DNA from: Argyresthia goedartella
Taxonomy: Eukaryota > Arthropoda > Insecta > Lepidoptera > Argyresthiidae
Assembly: GCA_949825045.1 (NCBI GenBank)
Contig: OX463836.1
Coordinates: 9,503,829 to 9,567,828 of the forward strand
Direction: 5' to 3'
Length of the DNA stretch: 64,000 bases
Program-made: the position numbers and the translations under genes
The notes under the pieces: model-generated
Databases searched by the model: none
What the model saw: only the letters and a program-made list of their open reading frames with translations
Told to the model about the DNA's origin: nothing
Shown here: positions 9,545 to 21,299 of the stretch, piece by piece
How the letters are laid out: the number at the start of each line of letters is the position of its first letter
Position numbering within the stretch: the stretch's first letter is position 1

Positions 9545-10880
9545 GAATCAGAATCAGAATCAGAACGTTTAATGTGGATCGTAGTTTTAGATTAGTTCTT
9601 ACATTTTACATGGGTAGTGTTCTTACGTCCAGCCATTATGCATACAAACAGAAATAAAAATAACAAATGCATACATATAGTCATAAATTAAAAGAATAAA
9701 AAATGACAAAATTGAATGTCAGCACATTACAAATAACACACATAGTTGATTAGAGATAGACAGTAAAGTCAATATTGATTAAAGAACATATTCGATTAAT
9801 ATTATGTCCACAAAGCATCATTTTAAATATTTATCGATTGAGTAATTACACCTCAAGAGCTTTCCTTTAATTTCTGTTGGAAAAGATTGGGAGTGTCTGT
9901 GTTCATAATCTGCACCGGGACCTTATTATATATTTTTGACGCCATACCGAAAACACTTTTATTGAACAATGCAGTTTGGTGGGTAGGTGCAAGTATTTTT
10001 TTGTTGTTACGGCGGCTGGTTAGATTTTGAAAGAGCTGAGGGTTTGTTTTAACAAACATTATTATTTCACATATATATAATGAAGGCAATGTGAATAGTT
10101 TATTGCGCTTGAAGAATGGTTTGCTTGTTTAAGTGAAAAAATAGACCTGATACATTTCTTTTGGGCTTTAAAAGCACTATCTTTGTTAACTCCGTTGCCC
10201 CAGAATATTATGCCATATCGTAGTTTAGATACTACAAAACCAAGATACGCCGTTAATACTGAGGCAATGCGCAACATAAATAGTGCGTAAGAAAATTTAT
10301 TAAGTTTTTTGGTGATGTAATCTATTTGGTCTTTCCAACTTAATTTGTTGTCAATTTGTAGTCCCAAAAATTTTGTGACCTGCACTTTGTTAATGATAGA
10401 ATTGTCATGTTTGATATGTAATGGTGTTCATTCCTTTAATTGTTTAAAATTCATTATGTAAGTTTTATTTAAATTTATCTTCAAATTATTATATTTGAGC
10501 CATGTAATTATGTCATTGATTGAGTTATTGATTTCATTTTCAAATGTCAGATTATTATATTTCATATTTTGTTTATATACTACCGTACTATCATCAGCAA
10601 ATAGAATCATAGGTTGATTTCACAATGTCATTGATATAATAAATAATAGAGGGCCCAGAACGCTTCCTTGTGGAACCCCGATTGTAACTGAGTAGTCTCT
10701 ACGTTTTGTTTGGGACACAATCTGTGAATTTGTGTGATTTGTCTTCGATCAGATAAGTATGATGTCAACAAATCTAAAATGTTGCCTCGGACTCCATATG
10801 TGTGTAGCTTTTGTTGTAATATTCTATGATCTACATAATCGAACTTTAAACCTCCCGCACGCAAGGCCGCGACAACCTCG
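9545..10880 (-). mobile_element. decayed non-LTR retrotransposon, reverse transcriptase part
   Basis: Minus-strand frames follow one another: 10864-10628 (DYVDHRIL..KL..YGVRG, YLSDRRQ), 10610-10428 (ILFADDSTVVY, the catalytic box), 10385-10062 (KFLGLQIDNKLSWK, YGIIFWG) and 10089-9853 (SKIYNKVP tail). Frameshifts separate them. The 3' end is a short (TGATTC)n repeat at 9545-9565. The element is 5' truncated and lies in the intron of ZAD gene A. I place it near CR1/Rex-type LINEs. Confidence 0.8.
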
Positions 10881-11093
10881 TTTTTAGATTTTGATATTGC
10901 CTAGGTACCTACTTGCACATATGCATTAAAATGGAATCAGCTTTCTCTTAATCATGGATGAAAAGGAAAAACCATTGGTGGAAAAACCGTTGTTTTCTCA
11001 AGCACTAGAACCCGCCATAAAAGATCTGAAAAATTAGCTTGTTTAGAAACTAGAAATTCAATAAGAATTGTTGTTTTTTTTCCAAATTTTATG

Positions 11094-11700
11094 CTAACTT
11101 GCCATTGGTGCCAGCACCATAAGCTGTTTTTGTGTTTCATTTTTGGGAGTGGTAGGCAGGCAGCAGAAGGAAGGTTTGAGTTGGATCATAAGAGGTCCCA
11201 TATGTGTTTCCTCTTCAATTTGTTTTGAAGGGAGAATGCATAGTGCTGAGTCCAGCTTGTTTTGCTGTCTATAGACCCTTCCATGGAACCATAGTGCATT
11301 GACGATGGCTTTTTTAAGATGGTTTTTTTGGTATTGTTGGAGTTTTTCCACATTGGAGTTACTAGCTTTTCCCGACAACTGTATCCCATATGACCAGACT
11401 GGCTTTAGTAGACAGTACTAATACTGTCTTGTAGATTAGCAGTTTATTATTTACTGGAAGCAAAGACTGCCGATTCATTGCACATTTTCTGTATCTTTTG
11501 TCCAAGTCTGTTTCATGTTAAGGAAATCCGAGGTACTTCACAACTGTTGGTAACACTTTTTAACCTAGTTTTACAGCTGGGCAATCTTCACTCATCAGGG
11601 TAAATGTGATGTGGTTTTATTTACTAGCACTGGTTTACATTTTCCATTTATTCATCCAGATGTTAAAAACCGAGGGTAGTTAGGATGGGTCGGGATTTTG
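11094..11700 (-). mobile_element. Jockey-like LINE fragment
   Basis: On the minus strand VKYLGF, KLLIYKTVL, then SGKASNSNVEKLQQYQ and VNALWFHG follow the C-terminal part of Jockey reverse transcriptases (usually KYLGLHLD...WTYGIQLWG.ASNSN). There are several stops and shifts. It lies in the intron of gene A. No 3' tail is visible. Confidence 0.65.
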
Positions 11701-11999
11701 AACCTTATGACATATAACCGAGCCTATAACCTATAACCGAAAAGTGCCATTATCTAACAACGGTGGTATTCAAGAGGTTTAGGATATAAGATTAGAAAAA
11801 AATTGGAAGATTTTATCATAGAAGTTGGAGAAACCAGTGATGAAGATTACTAAAGTGTGTCTACTGAAGATAGCATATTGATTGTGATAAATAATATATT
11901 AGTTTTAAATAAAAAGGGTATCTTATTCAACTTTCATTTTGTTGTGTATGTTTTTGGTAAGTAGGTTACATCACTAAAATTTGCAACAGGGAAAGTTTT

Positions 12000-12600
12000 T
12001 AATTATCAATAGTTGACCTTGGGAAACAGGTTGATAGCCTATTGCAAATATCGACACGCTGTTATACTACTCATAGTATTAATAGTGAAAACTAGGTGAT
12101 ACAATTGAACTTTGTTGATACTAGAACAAAGAACAATACTTTTGATAGTATTGCATCAAAAAATTCCATACTATCTATCAGCACATTTCAATAGTAACGT
12201 TAGTTTTGCTTTAGGTACTATCGACATATTTTTGATACTATCAACTGGAAATAAAATGCCACCTCGTCGGTAACTCAGGGATGCCAATATAGAGCATGTT
12301 CAATATTTATGAAAAAGCTTGCGAACGAAAAAGCTTGGGATAGATAAACTTTGTAATCATTATCTATTACCTTTTAGAAGCAAGAAATAGTATTGTAAAA
12401 TGTTTGACTATCAATAGGGTAAAACTAACCATACTATTGATAGTATCAATACTATCAACACTACTTATCTTTATCAATCAATACTATCGATAATATTGTC
12501 AAGGGTTGATGGTTTTGATATGACTATTGATAGTATGACTGATTTTCAAGGCTATGATTGTATCAAAATACTATCGATAGACTATCGCTATCGCGACATC
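12000..12600. repeat. cluster of TATYGATA-like palindromic motifs
   Basis: About a dozen copies of ACTATCAATAGTAT or TATCGATA variants are spread over 600 bases, for instance near 12148, 12237, 12408, 12431-12460, 12481, 12523 and 12570. No coding frame is seen. It lies inside the first intron of ZAD gene A. Confidence 0.6.
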
Positions 12601-12778
12601 ACTAATCCTAACTTGACTTGTATTTAGGATTCTAACCTCAAAACGGGTAACATCACAAGTCAAACATAGGTGCAAATTCTTAGACGGCCGCAACTGCCGT
12701 CGACGTGAAGCCGACGCGAGCGAGCGTAGCTACCTAGTGAGTGAGACAGCCATAAGAACCTTCTAAGCTTGAACATAC

Positions 12779-13069
12779 CTCAGTGCCCATTATGAGTAGA
12801 GTCGGCTGCAGTATCACGAAGCACTCCCGCACTTGCTGGGTGAAGTGAAACGCTCTCTTCAGCAGAGCCCTGCACTCCCAGCAGAGCCGCGGAGACGGGA
12901 CACTCACAGACAACGAGCCCTGGACATCATTCAGAATATCCTTGAAATACTTTATCAGCGTCGGGTCTGTGAGGGTCTTGTTCGTCCGTCCGCCACAGAG
13001 ACACCCCATGCAAATCAGTTGGTACGCCACATCACACTTGCTGTCCTCATCTGTTACCGAATACTCCAT
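12779..13069 (-). CDS. ZAD zinc-finger gene A, exon 1 (ZAD domain)
   Basis: The ZAD domain is a zinc-binding dimerisation module of insect C2H2 transcription regulators. From the ATG at 13069 the frame encodes about 97 residues with CMGC near residue 18 and CWEC near residue 64, the four zinc ligands. A strong donor, GAG|GTATGT, follows base 12779. Phase 0 joins it to exon 2 at 9228 across a 3.5-kb intron. It is about 90% alike to gene B exon 1 (33933-34223). An in-frame TGA lies two codons upstream of the ATG, so the start is well defined. Confidence 0.75.
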
Positions 13070-13639
13070 AATTCACCTGCGGTCGATCTCCCGAAAATTA
13101 TCTTTACGATATGTTGATATGGTTCGGTTTGGACCACAGATGTTTTTGCTCATCAATCCGTCTTTTCTTTTCTTGACAGTTGACGTGAATTTGAATGAAT
13201 AGCCGATATTTTTTTGGTTATGGCAATATATGTACGTCTCGTACTTTTGCGAACTTCAACTTGTTTGTTTTTTAGTTTCAAGGTTAAGAAACGTGTACAA
13301 TTTAAAACGAACGAAATACACCCGAAATTAGGAAAAAGTAAAGGAATTATATCTTTCTTCTTCTACACGCATACATTATATAAAAAATAAACACCTGCGT
13401 TAGTCTTACTGTTATGTAGTTGTTGTAGGAGGTAGTTTGTAGTTTTTGACATCTACGACGTAGTGACTCAAAATCAAGTTCATGCAAAGGATTATGGTAA
13501 ATACTTCTTATTTTTTTTGTGTAGCTTACTTTTCTCCTTCTGTAAAGATAAGAGTTCCCGATTGTACCAGACTGGGAACTTATTTTTACCTCTTTTAGAT
13601 ACCTATTGGAACATGTTTAGCTATAAGCTCCCGAACTTA
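13070..13639. other. upstream region of ZAD gene A, no gene seen
   Basis: Short frames only. It may hold the promoter and untranslated exon of gene A (CCGCAG before 13069 resembles an acceptor). Nothing else recognised. Confidence 0.3.
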
Positions 13640-14210
13640 AATATAAAAATATAGAATATAAAATACTGAAAGAGCATCATCAACACTAATTAAGTTTTGA
13701 AGTCTGTTGGTCCAATTTATACAGTTCAGGTTTTTAATTATATTTTCGTAATCAGCCTTAAAGAGATTATGCCTAGAAAAAGCTTTGTTTGGTAGAGAAC
13801 TTATGGTAAGATCGAACGGCAAGGTAAATTCTAACGGCGCGTGGTAGGCCTCGAGTTTACATAATATAGTTTTATTCTGCTTGAGGTCAATTGATGAAGC
13901 GTTGGACAGAACTAAGTCTAGTTATTGTTTAGGACAGAACTGTGTTGTTTTAAATCGTTGAGGGCCATAAATTCTAGTGAAGCTTTAGTCTTATCGTTAT
14001 TAACGCAAGTAAACGCACAAGACGAGCTATTGGAGCATTTACTCCATGACATTTTGGCTAAAGTCGCCTGGTATAATGGTAGTGTTATCATTCAATAGAG
14101 ATTTTTGGGCGTTATTAAAAATCCTTGGAGGGCGTCAAGTGTAAGCGGAGAACGTAAATAGACAGAACAGAAATGTAATTTAGTATTATTTTGCTCAGAA
14201 TTAGTATCTA
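13640..14210 (-). mobile_element. LINE endonuclease fragment, downstream half
   Basis: On the minus strand this continues the APE-type endonuclease cut by the mariner at 14211. Pieces in shifting frames read LTLDALQGFF, PGDFSQNV and HAPLEFTLPFDLTI, then a linker with FYKADYENI-like and VDDALSVFY words that precede reverse transcriptase in such LINEs. Several frameshifts are present. Confidence 0.6.
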
Positions 14211-15518
14211 CACAGTCAGGTCATAAGTTCTGTCACACAATAAAAACTTTTGAATTTAGAACGCTGGCCACAAAAAAGTTTATTGAATTCGAACTTCGAA
14301 TTTTTCATGAAAATAAAAATGTGTACTTTTTAGAATTACCTCATTTTTAAATATGGAGTGGACACTTAAAGAAGACCGTGTCGCAGTTATTGCGTTGCAT
14401 CGTTGCGGTTACGCGCCAATTCAGATTTTCGACTTACTGAAAAATTTGAATATAACCAAAAGATTCGTTTATCGTGCCATAAAACGATACAATGAAGACT
14501 CTAGTGTAGATGACAGGTCAAGAAGTGGTCGCCCTCGCTGTGTTAGGACTCCAGCAGTGATAAAAGCTGTGAAGGCGCGAATTCAAAGAAATCCCATACG
14601 TAAGCAGAAACTGTTGGCCCTTCAGATGGGGTTAAGCAGGACCACGGTGAAAAGGGTGTTAAATGAAGACTTAGGGCTTAGGGCATATCGAAGAAAAACA
14701 AGACATCGTTTGGACGCTCGTTTAATGGACCTGAGACTGAAGAGATGCCGCGCTTTGTTGAAGCGGTACGCGGGAAAAAAGCATCGGGAAATTCTTTTTT
14801 CGGATGAAAAAATTTTCACCGTGGAAGAGAGCTACAACAAACAAAATGATAAGGTGTACGCACACAGCAGTGAAGAAGCGATCAACCGTATTCCGCGTGT
14901 CCAACGAGGTCATTTTCCATCCTCGCTCATGGTTTGGTTGGGAGACTCTTATTGGGGCTTAACTGAGGTACATTTTTGTGAGAAAGGCGTAAAAACGAAT
15001 GCAGTTGTGTATCAAAATACAGTCCTCAAGAACCTTGTGGAACCTGTTTCTCATACCATGTTTAATAACAGGCACTGGGTATTCCAACAAGATTCTGCGC
15101 CAGCTCATAGAGCGAAAAGCACATAAGACAGGCTGGCGGCGCGTGAAATCGACTTCATCGGGCACGAAGACTGGCCCTCCTCCAGTCCAGATTTGGGTCC
15201 GTTAGATTACAAGATATGGCAACACTTGGAGGAAAAGGCCTGCTCAAAGCCTCGTCCTGATTTGGAGTCACTCAAGGCATCCTTGATTAAGGCAGCCGCC
15301 GATATTGACATGGACCTCGTTCGTGCTGCGAAAGACGACTGGCCGCGCAGAATAAAGGCCTGTATTCAAAATCGCGCGGGTCATTTTGAATAAACTTTAT
15401 TACCATAAGAATCTATGTTTTATTAAGTTCATTTTGCTATATAAATGTTTACATAAATAATAAACATGTCTAAATTATTTCATATTGCACATGTGACAGA
15501 ACTCATGACCTGACTATG
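14211..15518 (+). mobile_element. maT-type mariner transposon, full length
   Basis: The 1308-bp element has 28-base terminal inverted repeats, CAYAGTCAGGTCATRAGTTC... with three mismatches, and is flanked by TA at 14209-14210 and 15519-15520, the usual Tc1/mariner target duplication. It carries one transposase frame. It lies within a LINE endonuclease fragment on the opposite strand, so it came after that LINE. Confidence 0.9.
14353..15393 (+). pseudogene. maT (DD37D) mariner transposase with one nonsense codon
   Basis: Cut-and-paste transposase, about 346 codons, close to full mariner length. The N-terminal half is a paired helix-turn-helix DNA-binding region with a GRPR hook (GRPRCVRTP, residues ~59-67). 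Catalytic residues are in FSDEKIF (~154), QQDSAPAHRA and SPDLGPLDY. Thirty-seven positions separate the second and third Asp, the signature of the maT group. The only lesion seen is a TAA at 15124-15126 just after the second Asp. The frame then continues to the natural stop at 15391. Confidence 0.88.
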
Positions 15519-15860
15519 TATATTGAGCCAGAGATCTTCGCCTTCGCCCTCCAGTTCTTGCAATCTGTGAAAAGGAAATCTTTTCGAGGCTGCGTTTAAA
15601 ACACCTCCATCATCTCTAAACACATTCAAATTAGATGTCTCTCGGTCTCGCCTGTACACAATGTAACAGTTCCGCATCGTAGATACTATCATTAAGCCAA
15701 GTTTCAGTTAGACCTATAACATCATGTTGCACAATAAAACATTATTTAGAAAATCTTCAGTCTTAGTTATGAGTCCTCGTACGTTTTGGTAATAGCAATA
15801 TAAATGGTTGAATATTTAGTTATTATAATATTTAATACACGTAAGAAATAGCCAAATTAT
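15519..15860 (-). mobile_element. LINE endonuclease fragment, upstream half
   Basis: The minus strand reads VIGLTETWLND-like, YIVYRRDR, then GGVL.A.KRF near 15716-15520, the first half of an APE-type endonuclease. It is continuous in sense with 13640-14210 once the mariner is ignored. Confidence 0.65.
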
Positions 15861-16585
15861 GTTCAAGGTGCCTCGGGATCACAGATATCGAGAGATAGGC
15901 CCTTGGCGCTAAGCTTGTATCGGTGGGCTTATTACCTAAAATTCAACAATCAGCAGCTATTGCGCAGTGATCGCGCGATCGTTTGCAATGTGTCATACCG
16001 AATTCGTATTATCTAAAGTATCGGAACCAGTGTCGCCGAAAACTTAGAACACGCATACATTTACACCACTCGTACATCAATCCCTCCGCTTTTATTGGTT
16101 AGGGCAATGTCATGCACCTATCGTCGAACACACCCACACTACCGCAGGTATACTAGCTAGCCGAGCTAGTGTTGGGACAATGCAAGGACAGCCTGTATCA
16201 TCAATCGATTATAATTTATATACACTGGTATAGACAGTCGTATACAATGCCGGGTTCTATAAATAAAATAGTAAATTGTTTGTAAATAAGACATATTTAT
16301 ACGACATACGAGACCCCTTTGCCTCTCTTCTTTTTTCAACGGAATCCTTACAGCTAGAAAGAGAGGCAAAGAGGTTTCTGAAAGTAGAATAACTGTGAAT
16401 TCTTCGGACCTGACTGAAAGCATCGGAATTTTCGATCAATACTTATAACACCCCATTGTCGTTTGTCGGGCAAGGTTTTAAACAAACTTAAAATCTAAAC
16501 TTAAATCTATCTAAACTTAACTTAATCTAAACTTAAACGTATTATGAGTAATAAAATAACCATATTATTACATTAACTAGGTATA
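15861..16585. other. no gene recognised
   Basis: Short overlapping frames only. An ACTTAAATCTA-like simple repeat occurs near 16490-16540. It may be the untranslated link between the ORF1 fragment (16586-16960) and the endonuclease fragment of one LINE. Confidence 0.3.
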
Positions 16586-16960
16586 TTAGTAATTACGGAA
16601 TGATAAAATTGCACTGTTGCATTTTATGGAGGCGGATATCACTGTGTCTCGTTGGCGCGGACTGCCCTGGCGAACAAGAATCAAGCGTGGACGAGGATTG
16701 TCAGGGTTCATCTTAGAAATCCGAGTAAAGTGAAGAACATCTGCTTCCTTAATGGGACAGCTCAGAGTGTTCCCCAGCTGTTCGACCACAGCAATAAGAT
16801 TTTCAGATTTTCTCTCCGGCACGCACTGGATTTACAATTGCAGGATCTGCTGTGCTCCTCTAGCTGGTTCAAGCATTTGCCTAGGTCTTGGACGCTGCTT
16901 TGTAGGCTCAGGACAGGGAATGGATCACCACGCTGCTAGCACAAGATCTAGCTGGTAAGT
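16586..16960 (-). pseudogene. LINE ORF1 fragment with baculovirus-FP-like domain
   Basis: The minus-strand frame with RKSENLIAVVEQLG, then DVLHFTRISKMNPDN, then RPRLILVR and SPRQRDTVISASIK matches the RNA-binding region of LINE ORF1 proteins that is related to the baculovirus FP protein family. The upstream coiled-coil part is frame-shifted. Its position upstream of the endonuclease fragment on the same strand fits a single LINE. Confidence 0.6.
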
Positions 16961-16980
16961 CAACTCGTGTGCAGACGTTC

Positions 16981-17316
16981 TCAGTGCCCCAGCAGCCGTG
17001 AATCCCATCTGTCAGCAAACGTACACAGGATGGTGTTGGTATTACCACGGATGCGGGCCTTCAACGAGGCGCAGCGTTTCCTAATGATTGCATAAAATCC
17101 GTCAATCCTTGCCTCCGCAAACATGCATGAGGCGCCGCAGTGCCGCGGCAGCCCCATCACTACACTGAACGCGTTATTATACTGGACCCGCAGAGCGATG
17201 TATGTCCTCTGTGTATAGTTGACCCACAGGCTGTAGGTGTAAAAGCACTGGCAATATGCTCCGAAGAGCGTCCGCTTAGCTTCTTTACTGCAACGTGCAA
17301 ACCTGCGAGCTAACAT
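16981..17316 (-). mobile_element. LINE reverse transcriptase C-terminal fragment
   Basis: FGAYCQCFYTYSLWVNYTQ..Y.ALRVQYNNAF and GLPRHCGASCMF are typical of the region after the polymerase in a common moth LINE. The fragment is 111 residues, uninterrupted, with nothing recognisable on either side. Confidence 0.6.
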
Positions 17317-18366
17317 GTTACAACGTACGCTCTGCGTTCTCTTTCGATGTCGTGGTTATCTTGAAGATCTTCTGAGACCCAGTGGCCGAGATATTAAAAT
17401 CTATCAACTTTTTTAAAAGGAGTATCATACAGTGAGACTGTACTGAGGGGTTACTTTCAAATAAGTTTTGGTGCCTGACTTGAATACCATAGGCTTATGT
17501 TTAAACGATTACCAAAAATTTTTATTACTCAAAATACGTACAGTGATACACAATATTTTCTTTAAAATAAGCAGAGCATATTGTAATCCTCTTCACTGGC
17601 CACTAAATAGGTCCTGTAGCTGTTGCTGTAATTAATTTTTATTTTATTTCCGAATTGCATGGGACCTAAAATCAAAAATTTGCATTGAAAAAATGAAAAT
17701 AGTCTTATGCACTTAACGGGCTCTCTGAGGCACGGGGGTGACCAGAAAATGGTCACCCATTATAAGCAGCAGTTGCTTAACCAGAGTGATTGTGTGTACT
17801 CTCGGTTACCAGCTGGGTCACGGGGCATTTTGAAATACATACTGTACAGGAAAGGTTTAATTCTGTAACTCGAACTTTCATATAGGCGTATTTACATTTT
17901 TTCGATACAGGCTAAGTCGATAAAGCGTGCATCACTAATCTACCACAGCGTGGTGGACATTAAATTTATTTCCTGTCTCTCTCGCTAGTAGGTAACGCTA
18001 ATGAGTATGAGAGAGACGGAATCTGGATGCGACTCAATAGCATTACTTCCTCGGAATATTTCATTAATCGTGTTGTTTTATTGAAGAAATATTGTATTTT
18101 CAGTATTTACCTGTGAAATGTTATACCCTTGTTATGGAAATTTGTCGAATCACTGCGATTTTCACATAGGACAACTGCACAGGCCGGCATTATAGAAAAT
18201 AAAGCTAAGTGTTGTCAGTTTTTTAAGGCGATCAGCGTGTGCACTCGGGAATTCTCGCTGAGAGCAACTGAATGCACTGTATGCACACTGGGCATACAAC
18301 GGTCAGCCGTTACGCGGCGGCTTGCCCTCTCTCTAATATTCAATGCTCTGTGGTCCCAACCAACCA
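17317..18366. other. no gene recognised
   Basis: No credible coding frame on either strand and no repeat recognised inside the window. Confidence 0.3.
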
Positions 18367-18513
18367 GCAGCCTTATGGCGTAAGTCGTCTGAGCTATGAA
18401 CTTCATATAGACTTTTACGTTTGACACCTTGCACCAGCTTCATCTGTCAAATTGGTATCACGCGGTTGCGTGACACACGCTATGAACTTCAGAGAGTTAC
18501 GCCATAAGGCTGC
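18367..18513. repeat. short terminal-inverted-repeat element
   Basis: GCAGCCTTATGGCGTAA at 18367-18383 is inverted perfectly at 18497-18513. The word CTATGAACTTCA occurs twice in direct orientation inside. The size of 147 bp is that of a small MITE. Confidence 0.55.
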
Positions 18514-18990
18514 AGGTCCAACCTTGGGAATAAATGCATGAAAAATAATTTTGGGGAACTTGGAACTGGGGGTATTTCACTAATACATTTATTTTAGCTA
18601 AATAGAATAAAAAAGTAGTGGTGCAAGAGAAACACGAATTACGATCAAGCTGACAAAATAAATAATAATTAGTATTTCATTCAACAAGCTGTACTATACT
18701 TTATTTTATTATACTGATATACACACCACAAAAATAATTAATTTCGGAATAGGAATTAATCGCAGTAAATGAATTGGCCACATTTTTTGCGGCAATCAAC
18801 CAACATTTTGGACCTATTATTTCGATTTCGATTTCTATATAAAATACTCCATATTATGTTTGGAATTAAAAAGTCTCTAAAAGCGATTTGATAACAACAA
18901 TTTAATTTTTACATCTCTGCATTGTGGTCGGCCGCTCAATGAAGTTGCCCAGCCCCCATTCTAGCTAATCATGGAAATAAATAAAATAGA
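18514..18990. other. no gene recognised
   Basis: AT-rich, no frame of note. It leads into the candidate poly(A) signal of the finger exon. Confidence 0.3.
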
Positions 18991-19004
18991 AATATTTTTT
19001 ACAA

Positions 19005-19010
19005 TTTATT
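19005..19010 (-). terminator. candidate poly(A) signal of the C2H2 gene
   Basis: AATAAA on the minus strand about 125 bases past the stop of the eight-finger exon. Confidence 0.4.
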
Positions 19011-19134
19011 TCATAAATACATTAAACAATAAAGGCATGCCACACAGAAACCACTCATTCAGTTAGTCGCTCTCAAATCTCATAACCCGCGAGATCGATA
19101 AGGACGTGCGTGCACCGCTAGGCCACGAGCGCTT

Positions 19135-19952
19135 CTATATTGTATGAGTTCTTATGTGAACTTTTAGATAACTGGAAGTGGTGAAAGCTTTATCGCAAAT
19201 TGTACACTTGAATGGCCGTTCCCCCGTATGAGTCTTCATGTGATCTTTCAGGTGACCACTATTGGCAAATGATTTTTGACACACTGTACACTTGAAGGGT
19301 TTCTCGCCCGTGTGTGTCCTCATGTGAACTCTCAACTCGCTGGTGTGAGTGCATCCTTTCTGACAAACCGGGCACTTATATGGCTTATCTCCTGTATGAG
19401 ATACCATGTGCACTTGCAAGTAACTGTTACTCTTAAATGCTTTATGACACACTGAACACTTATGTTCCTTCTCCTTTGTATGTGTTCTCATGTGAACTTT
19501 CAGCTCACCGTTGTCAGCACATCCTTTCTGGCAAATTCTACAATAATACGGCTTCGCTCCAGCATGAGAAGTCAAGTGCTCTTTCAAGCCTAAATTATAC
19601 GTAAAACTTTTCTGACACACCGGACATGTGTAGGGTTTCTCCCCCGTGTGAGTCCGCATGTGAACCTTCAATTCGCTTCCTTGATTAAACTCTTTTTGAC
19701 ACACTGCACACCTATAAGGCTTCTCCCCGGTATGAATCCTCATGTGCACTTTTAAATAACTTTTGGCCTGAAACTCTTTTAGACAAGTTGGGCACTTGTG
19801 TAGGATTTTCCTATGACCAGACGTCATGTGATCATTCAATTCACTTGTCTGCTGGAATACATCGTCACCGATCTTCGATGTTGCTGCTACTGTGTCTGGA
19901 TAGATATAAGCCCGCTTGTTGACTGACTCTTCTTTGGTTTGCGGTGGCTCAC
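19135..19952 (-). CDS. eight-finger C2H2 exon (probable last exon of ZAD gene B)
   Basis: C2H2 fingers bind DNA in the nucleus. The acceptor TTTCTCCAACAG ends at 19953 and the exon runs to a TAG. After a charged leader with half a finger (ELNDHMTSGH) come eight regular C-x2-C-x12-H-x3-H fingers joined by TGEKP-type linkers, all with intact ligands. It is entered in phase 1 (GT completes a codon), exactly the phase left by gene B exon 2 at 33563. That pairing is inference: the intron would be 13.6 kb and would contain a THAP gene and two transposons on the way. Confidence 0.8.
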
Positions 19953-20764
19953 CTGTTGGAGAAATAAATGTAATAAATACAAGGACACCGGCGTAGTGGG
20001 AAGGCCCAGAAGGAGGAAGATGTAAAGACGATCTGGAAAAGTTTCTGCCATGTTAGATCGATTAAGCTCTAACTAGAGATGTGTGGGGTCGAAACGGTGA
20101 GGCTTTGGCCGGCAGTGGTGAACACCGTGTAAGCTAAATAAAAAAAAATACCAGATGTAAAGAAGAAGTACAACAATGGGTAAATGGGTGATGATGATAA
20201 TGAACCATGGTGTCAAATAAAAATCATTGATGTTTTATGTAAAGTGTTTGCGCGTTTTCAGCGATAGTTCTTAGTTAAGAACTAATTGGCAAACTCGTCA
20301 GATAGTTCAGTCGACAGGTTCTTTCGAACTGGACAGAATTCCCAATTTAATGGAATTTAGGGCTACTGTTTGGGAATAGTGTGGGGTGTGGAATTTCAGT
20401 TTGTGCTCACTTGATAATCGAACTTTTCTTGTGTTTTCCTTAGATCTTTTAAATTATGGATTTCCTAGAAAAGCATCCCGAGACAAAGTTGTAGGACATT
20501 AAATTGCCTTTAATTTTCATTGGTGAAAAATAATGTTCGACCTAATAATTACCGCGATATAGTAGTTTAAAGATGGAACAAATTTCTCAAAATGTGAACC
20601 GGGGTCGCTACGCCAGTCCTGCGTGTTGACCTTTGTCGCCTAGTGCGATTCTGGCGTGAGCTGGGATGGCTAGAAAAGCCAGTCCCACCCTTTCCACGCA
20701 CAAAGGTCCAAATGAGACTAGGTGTGGAAACAAAGCCCACCAAACATGAAGAAGGGCTTAAATG
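19953..20764. other. intergenic or intronic, no gene recognised
   Basis: Non-coding; 19980-20160 has the look of an old LINE 3' end, but I cannot place it. 20580-20760 is relatively GC-rich without a usable frame. Confidence 0.3.
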
Positions 20765-21281
20765 GGTATACATATTCATATTCTTTACTGCACAGTAATT
20801 AAATGGAAATAAAACAAAATAATTTATGCGCAAAGGCGAGCTTATCTCTAAAGTTATATTTCTTCCAGCAAACCTGGGCAGGACAGGAAAGTTAATGCTG
20901 AAGAGGACAGTCCTAGTACACACTAATTCCACAATCGGATTGCCCTTAACCAAAACGAGTGTTTGTAAGCAGCAGTGTTAAATGCCGAGGTGTTACAAGA
21001 AGGTAGTTTCCTTGCCGAAGGGTTCCATCACAATTGGAAAGATAGCAAAGAATGTATTGAGACTTTTGGGGCCGACATTTCCAGCAACCAAGTCTTCGGA
21101 CTAACCGATACCGAGAATTCAGAAATTTCCAAAACCATGCTGGAAAATAGCTCTCATTAAAATAGTAAATATGACGGCGTTTTTCATCATAACATAGCGC
21201 AGTGCAACGATTACGGGGGCGTTTGAAAAATAAAAGGTTCTCGTCGGTCGGATCCATCTTATCTACATATATTTGTAACAC
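20765..21281 (-). mobile_element. internally deleted LINE fragment with 3' tail
   Basis: The minus frame from 21281 has DENLLFFKRPRNRCT, DEKRRHIYYF and WKFLNS, matching the link between endonuclease and polymerase in the LINE at 39402-42340 (LLTFKRLRNLC, AKRRHIYER, WKFLK). It then jumps to the 3' tail with the TTTCTTCCAGCAAACC and AGAGATAAGC words (20765-20890). The polymerase is missing. Confidence 0.65.
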
Positions 21282-21299
21282 TCAAAATGTATTTCAAGT

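Noticed and set aside
20567..20953. 128-codon minus-strand frame
   Set aside because: No recognisable motif; it overlaps the LINE tail at 20765-20890.
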